Below the pieces are notes generated by a model that worked only from the letters and a program-made list of their open reading frames with translations, was not told the origin of the DNA and did no database searches. DNA of 22,128 nucleotides, taken from positions 1-22,128 of the forward strand of contig CAZPIB010000009.1 of assembly GCA_964586815.1 (NCBI GenBank). Reading direction: 5' to 3'. Below, piece by piece: positions 18,858 through 22,128 of the stretch (within the stretch, counting starts at the first letter, position 1; each line of letters opens with the position of its first letter). The position numbers and the translations under genes are program-made. This DNA comes from CAWUJK01 sp964586815. GTDB taxonomy: Bacteria > Patescibacteriota > Gracilibacteria > BD1-5 > UBA6164.

Positions 18858-20363
18858 TTATTTTAATTCTTTCAAAATACTACTAATACTATCAACTCCA
18901 AATCCTGTCATTCACTTATTTGCAAGTCAATAAGCTTCATATGAATTTAGTCCTGTTCAGGCTATATCAAGATGAATATAGTCTTCATTATTCATTAAAA
19001 AGTTTGAAATAAATGCTGCTCACATAGTTGAGCCTGCATAAACTCAAGAATTTAGATTTTGAAAATCTGCAATTTCTGATTTTGTTTTTTCAATAAAATA
19101 ATTATCATATGGAAGTTTATTATATTTTTCAAAATTCTTATCTGAATATTTCAAAAATTTATTGATTAATTTATTATCAGATCACATAATTCATGCATAT
19201 CTAAATCAAAGTGCAAACATACAAGCTCAAGTTAATGTAGCAATAGTTATTATTTTATCTAATTTATAATTTTTTGAAATATAACTAACTCAATCAGCTA
19301 AAACAAGTCTTCATTCAGCATCTGTATGGATAATATCAACTGTTTTTCAAGAATATGATTTAATAATATCACTTGGCTTATAAGATTCACTTGAAATATG
19401 ATTTTCAGCTAAAACAAGACATGCAACAATATTTACTTTTAACTTTTTTGAATCAAGTTCTTTCATTATAGAAAATACATTAGCAGCACCACACATATCT
19501 CCTTTCATTTCATACATAGAATTTCAAGATTTTACCTGAATTCATCCAGTATCAAAAGTTACTCATTTTCCAACTAGTCAAATAGTTGGAAGCTTTTTAT
19601 CTATAATTTTTTCTAAAATAACAACTCTAGGTTTATGGATTGATCATTTTCAAACTGCCTCAATTAGTCATAAGTTTAATTTTTGAATTTTTTTATAATC
19701 AAGTATTTTTACTTTTATATTTTTAAATTTTGTTTTCTTTACTATTTGTGTAAAACTCTCAGGAAAAAGCTCATTTGCCGGCATTGTTCCTAAATCTCTT
19801 GCAAAAATAATATTTTCAAGAGTTTTATATCTATCAAAAATCTTATTTTCTAATTCTATAAAAATTTCTTTTTTTGTAAATTTTATAGTTTTTTTAGCTA
19901 ATTTTATAGTTTGTTTTTTTCAATTTTCTTTTGTAAATAAAATAGTAATTTTATCATCTTTTTTTGAATCTTTATCTGTTTTATATTCTGTATATTTATA
20001 TCTTGCTAAAATACACATATCAAGCATTTGTATTAAATTAATATCATCATTTGAACAAATTGTTAATTTATTTTCTTTTATTTTTCTAAAAATATCTGAG
20101 GCAAATTCTATTAAAGTTTGTTTAGAATTATCTAAATAAAAAATAATTATTAACTTTTCAAAGTTATTTTCTCACAAAAAAAATTCTAAACTAGAATTTT
20201 TTCTATTTTTAAAAATTTTTTCTATTTTTTCTAATATATTTTTATTTTTATCTAATCATTCTAAATCGAATTTGTCTAAAATTTTTATATCTGATTTTTT
20301 TTCAATTAAATATATTAAGTTATTTTTTGTTATTTTATTTATATTTTGTTCTAATTTTATCAT
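18858..20363 (-). CDS. pepA: Leucyl aminopeptidase, M17 family
   Basis: A 501-residue cytosolic M17 aminopeptidase, which removes N-terminal residues from peptides using two metal ions; in some bacteria PepA also binds DNA. The C-terminal catalytic domain shows ARDLGTMPANELFPE, VGKGVTFDTGGIQVKS (metal-binding Lys and Asp), KGDMCGAANV (Asp) and HTDAEGRLVLADG (Asp and Glu plus catalytic Arg), and ends KGMTGFGVDSISSILKEL. The N-terminal third is divergent, Lys/Asn-rich. Gly in VGK-G-VTF, DTG-G and DAE-G are mostly TGA. The ATG at 20363 is the first in frame, 45 nt after the membrane-protein stop; the leader is nearly pure A/T with no Shine-Dalgarno. Confidence 0.95.
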
Positions 20364-20379
20364 ATTTTTTTATATTTTT

Positions 20380-20415
20380 TTATATTTTTAAGTTATACTT
20401 TTATATTTTTAAGTT
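20380..20415 (-). repeat. 21-nt tandem duplication spanning the membrane-protein stop codon
   Basis: The 15-nt core ttatatttttaagtt occurs at 20380-20394 and 20401-20415, a 21-nt period. It carries the TAA, so a second in-frame TAA follows 21 nt after the first, as at the fusA end. Confidence 0.7.
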
Positions 20416-21746
20416 GAACTTTTAAGTTTTTTTAATCTAAAATAACTTAAAAAAACATAAATTGATTCAATAAAAAATATAACTCATAAAGTAAATAAAT
20501 CAATATTAAATACTATTAAATAAAAAATTATTCATGTAATATTTATAATATATGAAAATATATGAAAAAAATAATAATCAAATTTATATTTAAAATCATA
20601 AAAATATGTCAATATAATTGCTTCTAAAGAAATTATTAAAGTTAAAATAAGAAATATTATTCAATCATCAATATTATAAAATATAATATAATAAAAATAA
20701 TATATTAAAAATACAAAAATTAAATTTGAAAAGAAAAATGAAATATAATTCTGAAATTTATTATGAGTAATAAAATAAAAAACTGAAAAATATATTAAAA
20801 TACTTAATATAAAAATATTTATTCAATACTGTATAATAAAATAAAATCCAACAATTGAAGAAATATAAGCAAAAATAAAACTTATTTTTCTAATTACAGT
20901 TATATTATTTTTGAAAAACTTTATTTTAACAAAAACAAAGTAAGATAAAATACTTATTAAAGTAGCTACAAAAATCAAAATTCAAGAAATATTATAATTT
21001 CAAATATAATTATTTAGTATAAAAAATATCAAAAAACTCAAAAAACTAAATACAAAAACAAAAAAGTATGAAAGTAAGGAACTATCAAGTTTACTATACT
21101 TTAATATTTTTGAATCATTATAAAAAACAATCATAAAAGTAAGTAAAATAAATAAAGAATTAGTAAATTCTAAAATAGAAAAAATATAAATTCAATAATA
21201 AAAATTATAAAAATAAAATATTAAATAATAAATTGAAAATAATATAACATTTATTTTTATAAAATCTCTAAAAAGAAAAAACTTATTACAAACAAAAAAT
21301 AATAACAATACTATTATATTTAATATAAATATAATTTTTGAAAAATCTGTTTGACCTAAACTTATATAAATAAAATAAATTCATAAATAAGTCAAAATGA
21401 ATCAAATATAATAGAGATAATCTTTAAAAAATTTTAATAAAAATTCTATAATATTTTTTATAGTTATATTTTTTTTAAAAATATTTTTTTTTAAATTTAA
21501 ATTCTCAAATTCATCTAAATTTTCTTTATTTTGTTTTTTTAAAGAAAAATCAGAAAAATATAAATAAAATAAAATTCATATGATAATAAAAAAAATTGAT
21601 TCTATTATTATATTTCAACTTAAACTATCAAAATAAACTGTATTAGAAAAATTATATCAAAAAAAACTTTTACTATTTGTTATTAAATAAAAAAAATAAA
21701 ATACAAATGAAAAAATAATAGATACTAAAAATATAATAATATTCAT
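20409..21746 (-). CDS. Multi-pass integral membrane protein of unknown family
   Basis: A 445-residue protein with about a dozen hydrophobic segments, extremely rich in Phe, Ile, Tyr, Leu and Asn. The N-terminus MNIIIFLVSIIFSFVFYFFY is a first membrane helix. A charged cytoplasmic-looking loop (KKQNKENLDEFENLNLKKN) follows near residues 75-95, and the tail ends RLKKLKSST. No transporter or enzyme motif is recognised. The extreme composition partly reflects low G+C and makes family guesses unsafe. TGA occurs many times in frame, so no long ORF is visible in the standard code. It ends 45 nt before pepA in the same direction and is preceded by a strong terminator, so it probably heads the pepA-comF unit. 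The ATG at 21746 is the first in frame. Confidence 0.7.
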
Positions 21747-21848
21747 AATATTTGAGCTATAAAAAATTAAAGATTTTTATTAAAAATATAAATTTTTTTA
21801 AATCTAAATAAGTATATTTAGTTACTTATAATTATTTTTATAATACAA

Positions 21849-21880
21849 AAAAAACTAGTTTTTGCAAAAACTAGTTTTTT
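21849..21880 (-). terminator. Strong palindromic terminator
   Basis: AAAAAACTAGTTTTT (21849-21863) and AAAAACTAGTTTTTT (21866-21880) are exact inverted repeats with a GC centre, giving a stem with T-runs on both strands. It lies just after the ORF entering from the right. Confidence 0.8.
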
Positions 21881-21912
21881 AATATAATTTTCAAAGTTAA
21901 AATATTAGCTTT

Positions 21913-22113
21913 TTAAAAATTAATAATTCCAAAATTAAATATAAAAAATATAAATATAAGATTAAAAATTAAAGAATATATTCCTCTACTAAAATATATA
22001 GCAAAATATATAAATATAAATATAATTAAATAAAATATTCAATTATAATTTAAATTTATTTCAAGTCATGGAAATATTTCAAAATAATTTATATTTAGTA
22101 TTTCGAAATAAGA
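21913..22113 (-). pseudogene. Hydrophobic ORF without a start (partial or frameshifted)
   Basis: A 66-residue open frame with the stop TAA at 21913 reads SYFEILNINYFEIFPGLEIN followed by two membrane-type helices (IFYLIIFIFIYFAIYF and LIFNLIFIFFIF). It has no ATG, GTG or TTG and is bounded upstream by an in-frame TAA next to a run of nine A/T in the plus strand (about 22115-22123). It is probably the C-terminal end of a membrane protein whose frame is broken by a real or sequencing indel in that homopolymer, or whose 5' part lies outside the window. A strong terminator just downstream supports a transcribed gene. Confidence 0.4.
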
Positions 22114-22128
22114 TTAAAAAAAAATTTA

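Noticed and set aside
984..21746. Widespread pseudogenisation by TGA
   Set aside because: The interruptions are always TGA, never TAA or TAG within the conserved part, and lie on conserved glycines; the genes are intact in code 25.
1..22128. tRNA, rRNA, insertion sequences or prophage genes
   Set aside because: No cloverleaf-like GC-rich segment, rRNA signature, transposase motif or phage structural gene was seen on either strand.

Overview
The window looks like AT-rich DNA (about a quarter G+C by eye) from a candidate-phyla-radiation bacterium of the Gracilibacteria/Absconditabacteria group. Nearly every long gene is interrupted in the standard code by in-frame TGA. Those TGA codons fall exactly where the protein families have invariant glycines: Walker A of PilB, DinG and UvrA, QTGGRGQ and VGGVIP of EF-G, the GCGGG motif of a methyltransferase, and PGSIGGAVYGNAG of MurB. 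This is genetic code 25 (UGA = Gly). All 16 visible gene ends use TAA, and no start has a clear Shine-Dalgarno sequence.

Layout. All genes but one are on the minus strand, so transcription runs right to left. At the right edge is a broken hydrophobic ORF with a strong terminator (21849-22113). It is followed by a run of a multi-pass membrane protein (20409-21746), a leucyl aminopeptidase (18858-20363), a ComF-type phosphoribosyltransferase (18140-18853) and a zinc-ribbon DUF6671-like protein (17268-18119), ending in a hairpin terminator. A second unit holds uvrA, murB and an RluB-type pseudouridine synthase (12680-17174). The only plus-strand gene (11888-12553) encodes a small exported helical protein. 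It converges on rluB across a palindromic terminator and an assembly gap, and diverges from a DnaQ-DinG exonuclease/helicase (9173-11806).

The left half holds two single-span membrane proteins, pilB and pilC (4347-9065), which look like a type IV pilus assembly unit. Then come fusA (2076-4223) with its own promoter and terminator, a class I methyltransferase (984-1895) containing an in-frame perfect palindrome, and, after a structured leader, a secreted SLH-domain surface protein running off the left edge (1-670).

The most interesting signal is a short word, TGTCTAC (or its complement GTAGACA). By hand count it occurs 24 times, all between 5338 and 18333, against about two expected for this composition. 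It lies inside coding sequence in all three reading frames and both orientations, often as 9-nt-phased tandem pairs or inverted pairs. With type IV pilus genes and comF in the same window, it resembles a DNA uptake sequence for natural transformation, which to my knowledge is undescribed in this lineage. No tRNA, rRNA, CRISPR array, insertion sequence or prophage gene was seen.
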